NCBI GenBank assembly: GCA_041743105.1
Contig: JBGTNI010000073.1
Span: 1-64,000, forward strand
DNA from: QHCE01 sp041743105
GTDB taxonomy: Bacteria; Actinomycetota; Actinomycetes; Mycobacteriales; QHCE01
Reading direction: 5' to 3'
DNA: 64,000 bases
In this document: positions 24,998 to 34,346 of the stretch, piece after piece
How the letters are laid out: each line of letters starts with the position of its first letter
Numbering within the stretch: the first letter of the stretch is position 1
Notes under the pieces: generated by a model
Database searches by the model: none
Told to the model about the DNA's origin: nothing
The model's input: only the letters and a program-made list of their open reading frames with translations
Translations under genes and position numbers: made by a program

Positions 24998-25990
24998 ATG
25001 GCCGCATCGTCGGTGCTCGTCCTGGTCGAACATGCCGCAGGAACGTTGAATAAAGCTACCGCTGATCTGCTCACTGCTGCTAGAGGCCTCGGTGAGCCAA
25101 TAGCGGTGCTGCTGGACACTCCCGACGCGGACGAGGCCTTGATAGCTGAGCTGGGAAAGCTCGGCGTCGACGCCGTGCTACGTCTTCGCCACCCGCGTGT
25201 TGCGAAGTACGTGGCCACACCGGCCGCGAAAGCGTTGGCGCATCTGGTCGCGCAGCGGCAGCCCGCCGCGGTGCTTGTAGCCGCCACTGCGGACGGCAAA
25301 GAGATCGCCGGCCGGTTAGCGGTACTGACCGAATCGGGCCTACTCACCGACGTCACAGATCTAAACAGCGAGGGCGCAGCGGTTCAAGAGATCTTTGCGG
25401 GCTCGACCATCGTGCGATCTCATGTCACGGTGGGCACTCCGATTTATGCCGTCAGGACCGGTGCCATCAGCCCCGACGCGATCACCCCACAGCCGACAAC
25501 TCCGACCGTGGAAGAGTTCACCGTCGATTTCTCCACCGACGGCGTCTCCCACACTCTGGAAGACGCCCAGATCCTGGAAGAGGTAGTGGAGCCGAAAGGA
25601 AGCCGACCCGACCTCGCCGACGCCGCCGTAGTCGTGGCGGGCGGGCGTGGTGTGGGCAGTGCCGCGGGTTTCGAGCTCCTCGAACAGTTCGCCGACGCGT
25701 TAGGTGGTGCGGTAGGCGCATCGCGTGCCGCGACCGACGGTGGTCTCTACCCGCACCAGTTTCAGGTGGGGCAGACCGGCAAGACCGTCTCCCCGCAACT
25801 CTACATCGCCTGCGGTATCTCCGGCGCCATTCAACATCGCGCCGGAATGCAGACCGCCCACACCATCGTCGTGATCAATTCAGACCCCAATTCGCCCATA
25901 TTCGAGATTGCCGACTTCGGCATCGTGGGCGATCTGCATACGGTGATCCCGCAAGCCTTGGTGGCGTTGCGGGAGCGTGCTGGCCACTGA
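24998..25990 (+). CDS. etfA: Electron transfer flavoprotein subunit alpha
   Basis: 330 residues. The C-terminal FAD-binding domain has VVAGGRGVGSAAGFELL, GASRAATDGG, YPHQFQVGQTGKTVSPQLYIACGISGAIQHRAGMQ and INSDPNSPIFEIADFGIVGD. The ATG at 24998 has GAGAGGGG just upstream; an ATG at 24983 that overlaps the etfB stop is the alternative and adds five residues. Confidence 0.95.
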   Translation: MAASSVLVLVEHAAGTLNKATADLLTAARGLGEPIAVLLDTPDADEALIAELGKLGVDAVLRLRHPRVAKYVATPAAKALAHLVAQRQPAAVLVAATADGKEIAGRLAVLTESGLLTDVTDLNSEGAAVQEIFAGSTIVRSHVTVGTPIYAVRTGAISPDAITPQPTTPTVEEFTVDFSTDGVSHTLEDAQILEEVVEPKGSRPDLADAAVVVAGGRGVGSAAGFELLEQFADALGGAVGASRAATDGGLYPHQFQVGQTGKTVSPQLYIACGISGAIQHRAGMQTAHTIVVINSDPNSPIFEIADFGIVGDLHTVIPQALVALRERAGH

Positions 25991-26045
25991 GCGTGACGTT
26001 CTTGTCATCGATGTAACTCCGGAGCCTGGCTAGGCTTAAGTAACT

Positions 26046-27224
26046 ATGACCACCTACCTGGACCACGCGTCCACCACGCCGATGTCGCCGGAGGCCCTGG
26101 CCGCCTATAGCGCCGCCGCCGCCGAGCACGGAAACCCCTCGTCATTGCACGCGCCAGGTAGGCGAGCACGACGGTTGGTAGAGGAGGCTCGGGAGAAGAT
26201 CGCATGGGTGCTGGATGCGCGCCCCTCAGAGGTGATCTTCACTAGCGGCGGTACCGAATCCGATAACCTGGCGCTAAAAGGCATCTACTGGGCACGTCGG
26301 GATGCGCCCGGCGGCCGGAATGTCATCGTGGCCTCACCGATCGAGCATCATGCTGTGCTCGATGCAGTCAACTGGCTGGCCGACCACGAGGCAGCGAAGG
26401 TTGTCTGGCTTCCGGTCGACGCGGTAGGACGAGTGGACCCCGCCGAATTCGAAGCTGCCCTTTCCGAACACACCGACCGGGTGGCGCTTGCCAGCGTGAT
26501 GTGGGCCAATAATGAAATCGGTACGGTGCAGCCGATCGCGGAACTTGCCGCGATCGCCGCTGCACACCAGGTGCCGTTTCACACCGATGCCGTCCAAGCC
26601 GTTGGTCAAGTCCCGATGAGCTTCGCCCAGTCCGGTGTCAGCGCCATGGCAATTACCGGCCACAAAATCGGTGGCCCGGTCGGTGTGGGCGCGCTGTTGC
26701 TCGGACGAGATGTGGGGTGTGTCCCGGTCTCCCACGGCGGCGGCCAAGAGCGTTCCGTGCGCTCGGGAACACTTAACTTACCGGGCATTGCGGCTCTGGC
26801 CGCCGCGATAGCGAACGCTGTCGGTGGTCAGCCTGAGGGCGTTCAACGACTGACGGCGTTGCGCGACGACCTGATCGCCCGCGTCCGTGCGCGCGTTCCC
26901 GGCGTGGTGCTCAATGGCGACCCCGGACCTGCGCGCCTGCCTGGCAACGCTCATTTCTCCTTCCCAGGCTGTGAAGGAGACGCACTATTGATGCTGCTGG
27001 ACGCGGCTGGAATCGCCTGTTCGACTGGGTCGGCATGTACAGCGGGTGTCCCGGAACCCAGTCACGTGCTGCTGGCCCTGGGACGCGATCCGGTCGCGGC
27101 GCGGGAGTCGCTGCGCTTCTCGTTGGGAGAAGCATCCACCTCGGCCGATGTGGATGCTCTCATCGCCGCGTTGCGCCCGGCGGTGGAGCGCGCTCGATCA
27201 GCAGGTGCTGGTCGGCGTGGCTAG
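26046..27224 (+). CDS. iscS: Cysteine desulfurase (IscS/NifS type)
   Basis: 392 residues, full NifS/IscS pattern: YLDHASTTP at the N-terminus, SGGTESDNLALKG, SPIEHHAVL, the PLP lysine in ITGHKIGGPVG, the substrate arginine region in RSGTLNLPG, and the catalytic cysteine in CSTGSACTAGVPEPSHVL. It supplies sulfur for Fe-S clusters and tRNA thiolation. In many actinobacteria mnmA lies directly downstream; here a SodC-like gene does instead, so the tRNA-thiolase partner must be elsewhere. Confidence 0.93.
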   Translation: MTTYLDHASTTPMSPEALAAYSAAAAEHGNPSSLHAPGRRARRLVEEAREKIAWVLDARPSEVIFTSGGTESDNLALKGIYWARRDAPGGRNVIVASPIEHHAVLDAVNWLADHEAAKVVWLPVDAVGRVDPAEFEAALSEHTDRVALASVMWANNEIGTVQPIAELAAIAAAHQVPFHTDAVQAVGQVPMSFAQSGVSAMAITGHKIGGPVGVGALLLGRDVGCVPVSHGGGQERSVRSGTLNLPGIAALAAAIANAVGGQPEGVQRLTALRDDLIARVRARVPGVVLNGDPGPARLPGNAHFSFPGCEGDALLMLLDAAGIACSTGSACTAGVPEPSHVLLALGRDPVAARESLRFSLGEASTSADVDALIAALRPAVERARSAGAGRRG

Positions 27225-27293
27225 GCGTCTGGCGAACTGTTGAGACGTAAACTCCGCGACAAGCCTCGATGAGACGCGTAGCGAAGGAGAACC

Positions 27294-27899
27294 GTGAATA
27301 GATCCCGACCAGCAGTGATGCTGACCGTGTTGCTTCTCATCGGAGCGCTTACGGCCTGCTCCGACGAGAGCTTCGATAACAACGACGGCTCAGACGAGTC
27401 TACGTCTCAACGCTCGCTGCTGGTGCCGAAGGTGACCTTCGCCGAACCGGTCGTCAATGGTACGCAGCCGCTGGCAGTCACCTATGACACCGCACTCGTT
27501 CCTACCACTGGGACAGCCACGGTCCGTACCCAATCCAACGAGGACAAGACGACGGTGGTGCTGACCGTTACCGGTCTTGCGCCCACGCGTGACTACGGAG
27601 CACACGTACATACCAAACCGTGCGGTGCGAAACCCGCCGACTCCGGTCCGCACTACCAGAACAGGAAAGACCCGATCGTGCCCTCCACCGATCCGGAGTA
27701 TGCCAACGATCGGAACGAAGCCTGGCTCGACTTCACCACCGATACTCAAGGAGCCGCTAAGGCCGAGGCAACCGTGGATTGGGAGTTTCGTCCCGGCGAA
27801 GCCAATGCTGTGGTGATTCACCAGACGCACACAGTCACCCATCACGGCAAGGCCGGAACCGCGGGTGATCGAGCAGCCTGCATCACGACCGAGTTCTAG
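27294..27899 (+). CDS. Cu/Zn superoxide dismutase-like lipoprotein
   Basis: 201 residues. A lipoprotein signal (LLLIGALTACSDE) is followed by an acidic linker and a SodC-like beta domain with GAHVHTKPCG (two metal-ligand His and the disulfide Cys), SGPHYQNRKDP (bridging His), AWLDFTTDTQGAAKAEATVDW and VVIHQTHTVTHHGKAGTAGDRAAC. The alignment is good enough for the family, but the family contains members that do not bind copper. The start is GTG at 27294. Confidence 0.8.
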   Translation: MNRSRPAVMLTVLLLIGALTACSDESFDNNDGSDESTSQRSLLVPKVTFAEPVVNGTQPLAVTYDTALVPTTGTATVRTQSNEDKTTVVLTVTGLAPTRDYGAHVHTKPCGAKPADSGPHYQNRKDPIVPSTDPEYANDRNEAWLDFTTDTQGAAKAEATVDWEFRPGEANAVVIHQTHTVTHHGKAGTAGDRAACITTEF

Positions 27900-28016
27900 T
27901 ATCGTTGGCGGTCGTCGCCCGACATCGGTGACCTATCGAGCGGACCGGTTTGCTAGGTTACCGCCGCGTCGAGGCCAGCCGTAGTACCTTCATCGGTTGA
28001 TGACTAAGGAGCGACG

Positions 28017-28862
28017 GTGACCGCGACTCCCGCCCCCATGCCCAGCGATGAGGAACTCTTAGCACGGATGAGGGCTGATGGTCCTGGGCCTGACTATGCT
28101 GGCCGGGATCCCGCGTGGTCCGCCGACGGTGGCACACGCATCGGACTAGCTCGAGAGATCGCGAGGCGTTGGGGAACGGCACCACCTGCGTTACGCGCTG
28201 CTTTGCTACAAGCTTTTCCAGAGAATGTCGCCACTCAGTTTGCGCTGCCTTTACCGGATCTAAGGGCGATTGCCCAGCATCGGTTGAACTCGCACCCTGC
28301 CTTGACAGAACTTTTCAATCGCGGCGAACGTTCGCTACTTCAGCCGATCTACTGCGGGCAAAACGGTTCGCCGCTGGTGCTAGCGACTGATGCCAGGAAT
28401 TCCACCGGCTCGTCGCAAGTAGCCCTCCTCGATGGCAGCTCTACCACGCTCTCAGACGCATTCAGAGTGGAAAAACAACTTCTTAGAGGGAGCGCTCGCC
28501 ATGGAGAAAGGCTGAACATCGTCGTAGGGTTGGTCCGTGCTGAGGAGGATCGGGATCTGATCGGGAAGATCGTGACGGGTGTTGCCGCGGGAGCCGGTTC
28601 AGGGGCCTGGCTTGCCGTCTCGGCCGATCGGACAATCGAAGGAACAGTCAAAGAAATAGTGGAATCGGTCGTCGTCGACCTCGGAAATGAGCTTGGCCGC
28701 TGGGCAGCTGATCGCCTTGGCTATTACGGTTCTTCACAAGCTCTTGCTCTCCATCCAACCGAGCACCTTAGGCCGCCAGCCGGTCGGAGCGTGGCTGATG
28801 CTTCACGTCACCCACCAGATCGGCCGCGTCGTGGTACCGAAGGGGGACCTCCCGCAAGGTAA
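28017..28862 (+). CDS. Hypothetical protein with glycine-rich hydrophobic segment
   Basis: 281 residues, unrecognised. The N-terminal part is predicted soluble (PSDEELLARMRADGPGPDYAGRDPAWSADGG). A stretch near residue 185 (GKIVTGVAAGAGSGAWLAVSA) is rich in small residues, and the C-terminal 40 are Pro/Arg-rich (PPDRPRRGTEGGPPAR). It has GTG 28017 after GGAGCGACG-like sequence. It lies between the SodC-like gene and an HTH-TPR regulator on the same strand; no function can be given. Confidence 0.55.
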   Translation: MTATPAPMPSDEELLARMRADGPGPDYAGRDPAWSADGGTRIGLAREIARRWGTAPPALRAALLQAFPENVATQFALPLPDLRAIAQHRLNSHPALTELFNRGERSLLQPIYCGQNGSPLVLATDARNSTGSSQVALLDGSSTTLSDAFRVEKQLLRGSARHGERLNIVVGLVRAEEDRDLIGKIVTGVAAGAGSGAWLAVSADRTIEGTVKEIVESVVVDLGNELGRWAADRLGYYGSSQALALHPTEHLRPPAGRSVADASRHPPDRPRRGTEGGPPAR

Positions 28863-29052
28863 ACCTGCTGCGGAAGGTACGTGACTAGGCAGCCCCAAGC
28901 CTGAGAAGACTGCAATATTGTCCGTTTCGCCCGGTTGATCTGCTGACTTGCTTGTCAAAATGGTCGAACACGTGTTTTACGGTCGGCTAGGACCATAATT
29001 AGACATACTCGACGACCAAATCTCCCCGAAATTGTCGCACAGCTTGCTAATT

Positions 29053-30627
29053 ATGGATTCCATGATGATCTCCAACAGTGCCGCAACGTCGGGAACCGCG
29101 GCGACGCCCAGCGCAGGAGGCAGCAGCCAGCTGCTGCCTGGCGATCGCCGCGGTTCGGGCGAAGTTCGCAAGGACGGCGGCACCAAAAATGCGGCGCTGC
29201 TGGGTGTGCTTCAGGAGCTGGGCTGGTCGCACGGCAAGCTCGTAGCTGCCCTGTGCGATGTGCTGGGACGGGGTTACGTCGGCCGATCGACGGTCTCGGA
29301 ATGGGTCAACCAATCGCGGGTCCCCCGCGAACCACTACCGACGGTCGTTACGCACCTGCTCTCCGAGGCGTTGGGCCGTGAGCTTGACATAGCCGAGCTC
29401 TGGGGTGGTCGCGCCGTTGCCTCTGTGCTCTGGCTAACGTCCATGGACGGCGTCGGCGTAACGTGGGGCGCGCCTGGTAACACCGAGCTCATCGCGGACT
29501 GGCTAGCTCGCGATACGGGCGCGCTCGGCGGCGATCGGCGCACCTTCCTCACCACCTGGGGGCGCCGGCTGACCGACCTCGCTTGGTCCTACGTAGACAA
29601 TCTGTCCGTAGAGGTTCCCCTCGCGCTAACGCACAACAGTGGGCGTCGTAGTCACTACATCTCCGCACCCATGGTCGCCATTTGCTCCGGCGTGGTGACG
29701 CGCTTGCGGCGGTTCGACGATCGCGAGGGCGGCAATCTAGCCAATGTGGCGTTCGCACACAAATTTCTGATGGCCATCGGTGGGCATCTTCACGTCGGCG
29801 ATGCTGAGTCCGGCGAGGTAGCTGCGCAGCTGCTTCGGGTGTGGATGGAGCTGTGCCAAATCGTCGGGTGGATGGCCTACGACGCGGAGCAGCACGGTCT
29901 AGCCCAGCGATACTTCCTCTCGACGCTGCACGCCGCGCGAGCATTGGAGGACTCCGCCTTCGGATCTCACGCGCTGGCGCATCTGGCTCACCAGGCGATC
30001 TACTGCGGTAAGCTACGGGAAGCAACTGAGCTTGCCAATGCCGCGGTGGAAGCGGCCAAAGGCGCACCGCATGCCCAGCGTGCGCTGGTTACCGCGCTCC
30101 TGGCGCACACCGAGGCGCTGTCGGGCAACGCCCATGGCTTCGAAACCACGATGGATCGCGCCCAGGCTTTGATCGAGCATCCCAACGCCGTCAATACCAA
30201 GCCCGGATGGTTGTACTGGTTCGACGGCCGCGAGTGCTTGGCTAAGCGCGGGCATGGTCTACTCGCATTGTCCAGCGTCAGCTCCCGGGGAGCAGCCGGT
30301 TGGCTCAGCCAAGCGGTAGAGCTGTTAGAGCCAAAGGCTTCGCTGGACGACCAGAATTTCCCGCGCGAAGCTGTTTACAACCGACTATGGTTGGCACGTG
30401 GTTGCATGCGGCGGGGTGATGTTGACCAAGCTCTCCGCTTAGCAAGTCCCACCCTTGTGCCGGGCGTGGTGCGCTCGCCTCGTTCGATCAAACTCTTGCG
30501 GGCGCTGGATGCGGAGTTTGCGGCCCGGCCATCGGTGAACAGGCTGCCGGCAGTCGGGGCGTTTCGCGCCGAGTTTGCCGACATGGTCCGTGCGCAAGCC
30601 CAGTTTCACGATCCACGTAAGAACTAG
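29053..30627 (+). CDS. HTH-TPR transcriptional regulator
   Basis: 524 residues from the chosen ATG. An N-terminal helix-turn-helix unit (LGVLQELGWSHGKLVAALC, then GRSTVSEWVNQSRVPREPLP) is followed by a long alpha-helical region of TPR-like pairs (about residues 250-500: RYFLSTLHAARALEDSAFGSHALAHLAHQAIYCGK, LREATELANAAVEAA and others). It is likely a cytosolic regulator that senses a ligand through the helical domain. The frame is open back to a TTG at 29032. A close paralogue of the HTH part starts at 63743 at the other end of the window. Confidence 0.75.
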   Translation: MDSMMISNSAATSGTAATPSAGGSSQLLPGDRRGSGEVRKDGGTKNAALLGVLQELGWSHGKLVAALCDVLGRGYVGRSTVSEWVNQSRVPREPLPTVVTHLLSEALGRELDIAELWGGRAVASVLWLTSMDGVGVTWGAPGNTELIADWLARDTGALGGDRRTFLTTWGRRLTDLAWSYVDNLSVEVPLALTHNSGRRSHYISAPMVAICSGVVTRLRRFDDREGGNLANVAFAHKFLMAIGGHLHVGDAESGEVAAQLLRVWMELCQIVGWMAYDAEQHGLAQRYFLSTLHAARALEDSAFGSHALAHLAHQAIYCGKLREATELANAAVEAAKGAPHAQRALVTALLAHTEALSGNAHGFETTMDRAQALIEHPNAVNTKPGWLYWFDGRECLAKRGHGLLALSSVSSRGAAGWLSQAVELLEPKASLDDQNFPREAVYNRLWLARGCMRRGDVDQALRLASPTLVPGVVRSPRSIKLLRALDAEFAARPSVNRLPAVGAFRAEFADMVRAQAQFHDPRKN

Positions 30628-30717
30628 ACCGGATATGGGTGGGAAATGCAGGCAGGTAAGCAGATATAGTGTCACACGCATCGAGACTTGCCTATCTTTA
30701 GCGCCGGAGCCGCCTAC

Positions 30718-31017
30718 GTGTCTGCCATTACCCGTGACGAAGTAGCGCACCTCGCGCGGTTGGCCCGGCTTGCGGTGACCGATTCCGAGCTTGACAGTTT
30801 CGCGGTGCAGCTCGACGTGATCTTGAATTCTGTGGCTGAGATAGCACAGGTGGCAGTCGACGATGTCCCGCCCACTACACATGCCGTACCGCTAACCAAC
30901 GTACTGCGGCCCGATGAGCCCGGAACCTGCCTCGATCGCGACACCGTGTTGCTAGCCGCGCCGGCTACTGAGCAGGCGCGGTTTCGCGTGCCCCGCATCC
31001 TAGACATCGAGGAGTAA
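30718..31017 (+). CDS. gatC: Asp-tRNA(Asn)/Glu-tRNA(Gln) amidotransferase subunit C
   Basis: 99 residues; the family pattern ITRDEVAHLARLARLAVTDSEL, then FAVQLDVILNSVAEI, and the C-terminal FRVPRILDIEE are visible. It stabilises GatA for making Gln-tRNA(Gln) and Asn-tRNA(Asn). The GTG at 30718 is chosen over the upstream open frame. Its TAA stop contains the TA dinucleotide at which the 166-bp element is inserted. Confidence 0.92.
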   Translation: MSAITRDEVAHLARLARLAVTDSELDSFAVQLDVILNSVAEIAQVAVDDVPPTTHAVPLTNVLRPDEPGTCLDRDTVLLAAPATEQARFRVPRILDIEE

Positions 31018-31180
31018 GAGTGTCCAACTATAGGTCGTTCGTAGCGAGGCGTTTTCTGGTCGAGCATGGCAAGGCGAAGGAGGAGTTCATGCTGGATAGC
31101 ATGGGCGACGACGACAACACAGCCAGGCGAAGTACCAGGGAGCGCCGCAGTAGAACAGCACCTATAGTTGGGCACTCTTA
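31015..31180 (+). mobile_element. MITE-like element with 20-bp terminal inverted repeats, inserted between gatC and gatA
   Basis: The left end TAAGAGTGTCCAACTATAGG (31015-31034) and the right end CCTATAGTTGGGCACTCTTA (31161-31180) are inverted copies with one mismatch. Both ends contain TA, so a TA target duplication (IS630/Tc1-mariner type) is plausible. Removing one copy rebuilds GAGGAG-TAAC-GTG: the gatA ribosome-binding site four bases from the gatA GTG, with the gatC stop in between. The element contains no transposase and carries one short ORF with a strong ribosome-binding site. No second copy was noticed in this window. Confidence 0.8.
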
Positions 31181-31181
31181 A
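31089..31181 (+). CDS. 30-residue ORF inside the element, stop one base before gatA start
   Basis: Starts at ATG 31089 after AAGGAGG (31077-31083, five bases away) and ends in TAA (31179-31181). The stop is formed by the right end of the element plus the adjacent genomic A. Only one base separates this stop from the gatA GTG at 31183. The predicted peptide (MLDSMGDDDNTARR...) is polar and resembles nothing I know. The likely role, if any, is as a leader that lets ribosomes reinitiate on gatA. Confidence 0.45.
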   Translation: MLDSMGDDDNTARRSTRERRSRTAPIVGHS

Positions 31182-31182
31182 C

Positions 31183-32670
31183 GTGGCCACTGAGTTTATC
31201 GAACGCAGCGCGGCCGACCTGGCCAGCTTCGTTGCCGACGGTACCGCAAGCGCTCGCGAAATTACTCAGGCTCACCTTGATCGCATCGCGGCAACCGACG
31301 ACCGGGTGAGCGCATTTCTCTGCGTCGACGCCGAGGGGGCACTTGCGACAGCGGACGCCGTAGACGCTCGCCGCGCCGCGGGTGAGCAGCTTCCCGCGCT
31401 GGCGGGCGTGCCCGTTGCGGTCAAGGACATCGTGGTCACGAGAGGGATCGAGACCACCGCAGCGTCGAAGATCCTGCGCGGTTGGATTCCGCCATACGAC
31501 GCCACAATCGTGTCCAAGTTGCGTGCCGCTGGCCTGGTCATTCTCGGCAAGACCAACCTAGATGAATTCGGGATGGGCTCGTCGACTGAGAACTCCGCAT
31601 ATGGCCCCAGCCGTAATCCGTGGGATCTCCTCCGTACGCCCGGCGGATCTTCCGGCGGCTCGGCCGCGGCCGTAGCGGCCTATCAGGCCCCCCTGGCGAT
31701 CGGCACCGATACCGGCGGCTCCATTCGTCAGCCAGCCTCACTCACCGGCATCGTTGGGCATAAGCCCACTTATGGCGGCGTGAGTCGCAACGGCTTGATC
31801 GCGTTCTCATCGTCGTTAGATCAGGCCGGTCCGTTCGCCCGAACCGTGCTCGACACCGCGCTGTTGCATCATGTGATCGCCGGACATGACGCCGCTGACT
31901 CCACCAGCTTGGACCAGCCGGTGCCGGCCGTTGCCGATGCGGTACGCCTAGGTAGCTCCGGCGATCTCACCGGCGTCACGGTCGGAGTGGTGAGCAATCT
32001 CTCCGGTGAAGGCTATGAGTCTGGGGTAGTTGAGGCCACACAAAACGCTGTGGCCCGACTGGAGCAGCTGGGTGCCAAGATCATTGAGGTGAGCTGTCCC
32101 CATTTCGACTACTCACAGGCCGCCTACTATCTGATCGCACCCAGCGAATGTTCGTCGAATCTGGCCCGCTTCGACGCTATGCGCTACGGGCTCCGCGTTG
32201 GCGATGACCGGGAAGCCAGCCTAGAGAGCGTTATGGCTCGCACCCGCGCGGCCGGTTTCGGCGCCGAAGTCAAACGCCGCATCATGATCGGCACCTACGC
32301 GTTGTCGTCGGGCTACTACGACGCCTACTACGGCCAGGCTCAGAAGGTGCGCACGCTTATCGGTCGTGACTTCGCTGCCGGGTTCGAATCCTGCGATGTG
32401 CTGGTCTCACCAACCTCGCCTACTGTGGCATTCAACCTGGGTGCTCGGACCGACGACCCGTTGGCAATGTGGGCAGCAGATCACTGCACGCTTCCAGCCT
32501 CGCTGGCTGGGATCCCCGCTATCTCCGTGCCGTGCGGTGTCGCAGACGGGCTCCCGGTAGGCCTGCAGATCATGGCTCCCGTGCTCGCCGACGACCGTTG
32601 CTATCGTGTTGCCGCCGCGGTGGAAGCCAGCATGGACAGTCCCGTGTTAGCCGCCGCACCCGCGCTGTAG
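31183..32670 (+). CDS. gatA: Asp-tRNA(Asn)/Glu-tRNA(Gln) amidotransferase subunit A
   Basis: 495 residues, amidase-signature enzyme that supplies ammonia from glutamine. The catalytic Ser-cisSer-Lys is visible: Lys in VPVAVKDIV and the two serines in TPGGSSGGSAAAVAA and TDTGGSIRQPASLTG. The GTG at 31183 gives the usual N-terminus (ATEFIERSAADLASFV). No ribosome-binding site lies just upstream because the inserted element moved it away; a TTG at 31168 inside the element is the only upstream alternative. Confidence 0.95.
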   Translation: MATEFIERSAADLASFVADGTASAREITQAHLDRIAATDDRVSAFLCVDAEGALATADAVDARRAAGEQLPALAGVPVAVKDIVVTRGIETTAASKILRGWIPPYDATIVSKLRAAGLVILGKTNLDEFGMGSSTENSAYGPSRNPWDLLRTPGGSSGGSAAAVAAYQAPLAIGTDTGGSIRQPASLTGIVGHKPTYGGVSRNGLIAFSSSLDQAGPFARTVLDTALLHHVIAGHDAADSTSLDQPVPAVADAVRLGSSGDLTGVTVGVVSNLSGEGYESGVVEATQNAVARLEQLGAKIIEVSCPHFDYSQAAYYLIAPSECSSNLARFDAMRYGLRVGDDREASLESVMARTRAAGFGAEVKRRIMIGTYALSSGYYDAYYGQAQKVRTLIGRDFAAGFESCDVLVSPTSPTVAFNLGARTDDPLAMWAADHCTLPASLAGIPAISVPCGVADGLPVGLQIMAPVLADDRCYRVAAAVEASMDSPVLAAAPAL

Positions 32671-32730
32671 ACCCGTGACCCATTATCCAAAGGACCGAGT
32701 GCGAAAATTTAAGGGAAGAGTCCAGCCACT

Positions 32731-34329
32731 ATGACCTCTGCCATTCAGCCCGGCGTCGCCGCAGCCTCTGCGCCTTCGCTGCCGCCACTACGTTTTGACG
32801 ATGTCCTCACTCGGTACCAGCCGGTGATCGGGCTAGAGACCCACGTGGAGTTGGGCACGCGGACCAAGATGTTTTGCGGCTGTCCAGCAAGCTTTGGCGC
32901 AGAGCCCAACACCAGTATCTGTCCGGTCTGTCTCGGGCTGCCGGGCGCGTTACCGGTCGTCAATGCCGCGGCTATCGAAAGCGCCATACTAATTGGACTG
33001 GCGCTGAACTGCTCCATCGCCTCATGGTGCCGATTCGCACGCAAGAATTACTTCTACCCCGACATGCCGAAGAACTTTCAGATCAGCCAATACGACGAGC
33101 CGCTGTGCTTCGATGGCTGGCTGGATGTGCGGGTGCCCGGCGGTGCGGGTTCTGATGACGGCGACTCCGGTGGCGTGCGCTCCGGGGGTACAGACACCGA
33201 GCCGACGACGGTGCGTGTCGCGATCGAACGAGTGCACTTGGAGGAAGACACCGGTAAGTCGCTGCACGTCGGAGGCGCAACGGGGCGCATCCACGGGGCA
33301 ACCCACTCGCTGGTGGACTACAACCGTGCCGGCATCCCGCTGGTGGAGATCGTGACCAAGCCCATCGTCGGTACCGGGGCGCGGGCGCCGGAGGTAGCCC
33401 GCGCCTACGTCACCGAGCTGCGCGACGTACTCCGGACCTTAGGCGTTTCGGATGTGCGAATGGAACAGGGCTCGCTGCGTTGTGACGTGAACACGTCGCT
33501 ACACCTCCTCGGACAGGCAGAGTGGGGGACTCGCACCGAGACTAAGAACGTCAACTCCTTGCGCTCGGTAGAGCGCGCGGTTCGCAGCGAGATGTGCCGT
33601 CAGGGTGCGGTACTCGACGCGGGTGAGCGTGTGGTGCAGGAGACCCGGCACTTTCACGAAGACACCGGTCACACCACGTCGGGTCGCAGCAAGGAAGAGG
33701 CCACTGACTACCGGTATTTCCCGGAACCGGATCTGGTTCCGTTGGCGCCGGATGCTGCTTGGGTGGAGTCACTGCGCGCCACACTTCCCGAACTCCCGTC
33801 GGCGCGGCGTGCCCGATTGCAATCGGAGTGGGGACTGTCGGATAAAGAGATGTCGGCGGTGCTCGGCGCGGGGGCGGTGGAGTTGATTGCCGCCACGATC
33901 GCCGAAGGTACGACACCCGAGGCCGCGCGTAAGTGGTGGCTGGGTGAGTTGGCGCGCCGGGCTAACGCCGAGAACTCCGACCTCGAGGCGTTGGCGATCA
34001 CGCCGGCCCAGATCGCGAAGGTGCAGCAGTTGGTCGACAGCGGACGACTCAACGACAAGTTAGCCCGCCAGGTCATCGAGGGAGTCTTGGCAGGCGAAGG
34101 TGAACCCGAAGCGGTCGCTACGGCACGGGGCCTTGCAGTAGTCAGCGATATGGGAGCACTCGGTGCCGCCGTAGACGATGCGATCGCAGCCAATCCCGAC
34201 GTGGCGCAGAAGATTCGGGATGGCAAAGTGGCAGCCGCCGGCGCTTTGGTAGGTGCGGTTATGAAGGCCACCAAAGGACAGGCCGATGCCCAGACTGTGC
34301 GTGAGTTGATCCTGGCTCGACTGAGCTGA
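32731..34329 (+). CDS. gatB: Asp-tRNA(Asn)/Glu-tRNA(Gln) amidotransferase subunit B
   Basis: 532 residues. Family marks are VIGLETHVELGTRTKMFCGC, NTSICPVCLGLPGALPVVN (zinc-binding Cys set), RKNYFYPDMPKNFQISQYDEPLC and VNSLRSVERAV. The C-terminal tail domain (YqeY-like) ends in ADAQTVRELILARL. There is a small polar insertion (about residues 137-155: GAGSDDGDSGGVRSGG) between strands. It activates Glu-tRNA(Gln) as a kinase-like subunit. Completes gatCAB. Confidence 0.95.
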   Translation: MTSAIQPGVAAASAPSLPPLRFDDVLTRYQPVIGLETHVELGTRTKMFCGCPASFGAEPNTSICPVCLGLPGALPVVNAAAIESAILIGLALNCSIASWCRFARKNYFYPDMPKNFQISQYDEPLCFDGWLDVRVPGGAGSDDGDSGGVRSGGTDTEPTTVRVAIERVHLEEDTGKSLHVGGATGRIHGATHSLVDYNRAGIPLVEIVTKPIVGTGARAPEVARAYVTELRDVLRTLGVSDVRMEQGSLRCDVNTSLHLLGQAEWGTRTETKNVNSLRSVERAVRSEMCRQGAVLDAGERVVQETRHFHEDTGHTTSGRSKEEATDYRYFPEPDLVPLAPDAAWVESLRATLPELPSARRARLQSEWGLSDKEMSAVLGAGAVELIAATIAEGTTPEAARKWWLGELARRANAENSDLEALAITPAQIAKVQQLVDSGRLNDKLARQVIEGVLAGEGEPEAVATARGLAVVSDMGALGAAVDDAIAANPDVAQKIRDGKVAAAGALVGAVMKATKGQADAQTVRELILARLS

Positions 34330-34346
34330 GCTTGCGCGAAATCGCT

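Noticed and set aside
26000..26040. Possible terminator hairpin behind etfA
   Set aside because: No stem longer than four base pairs found by eye.
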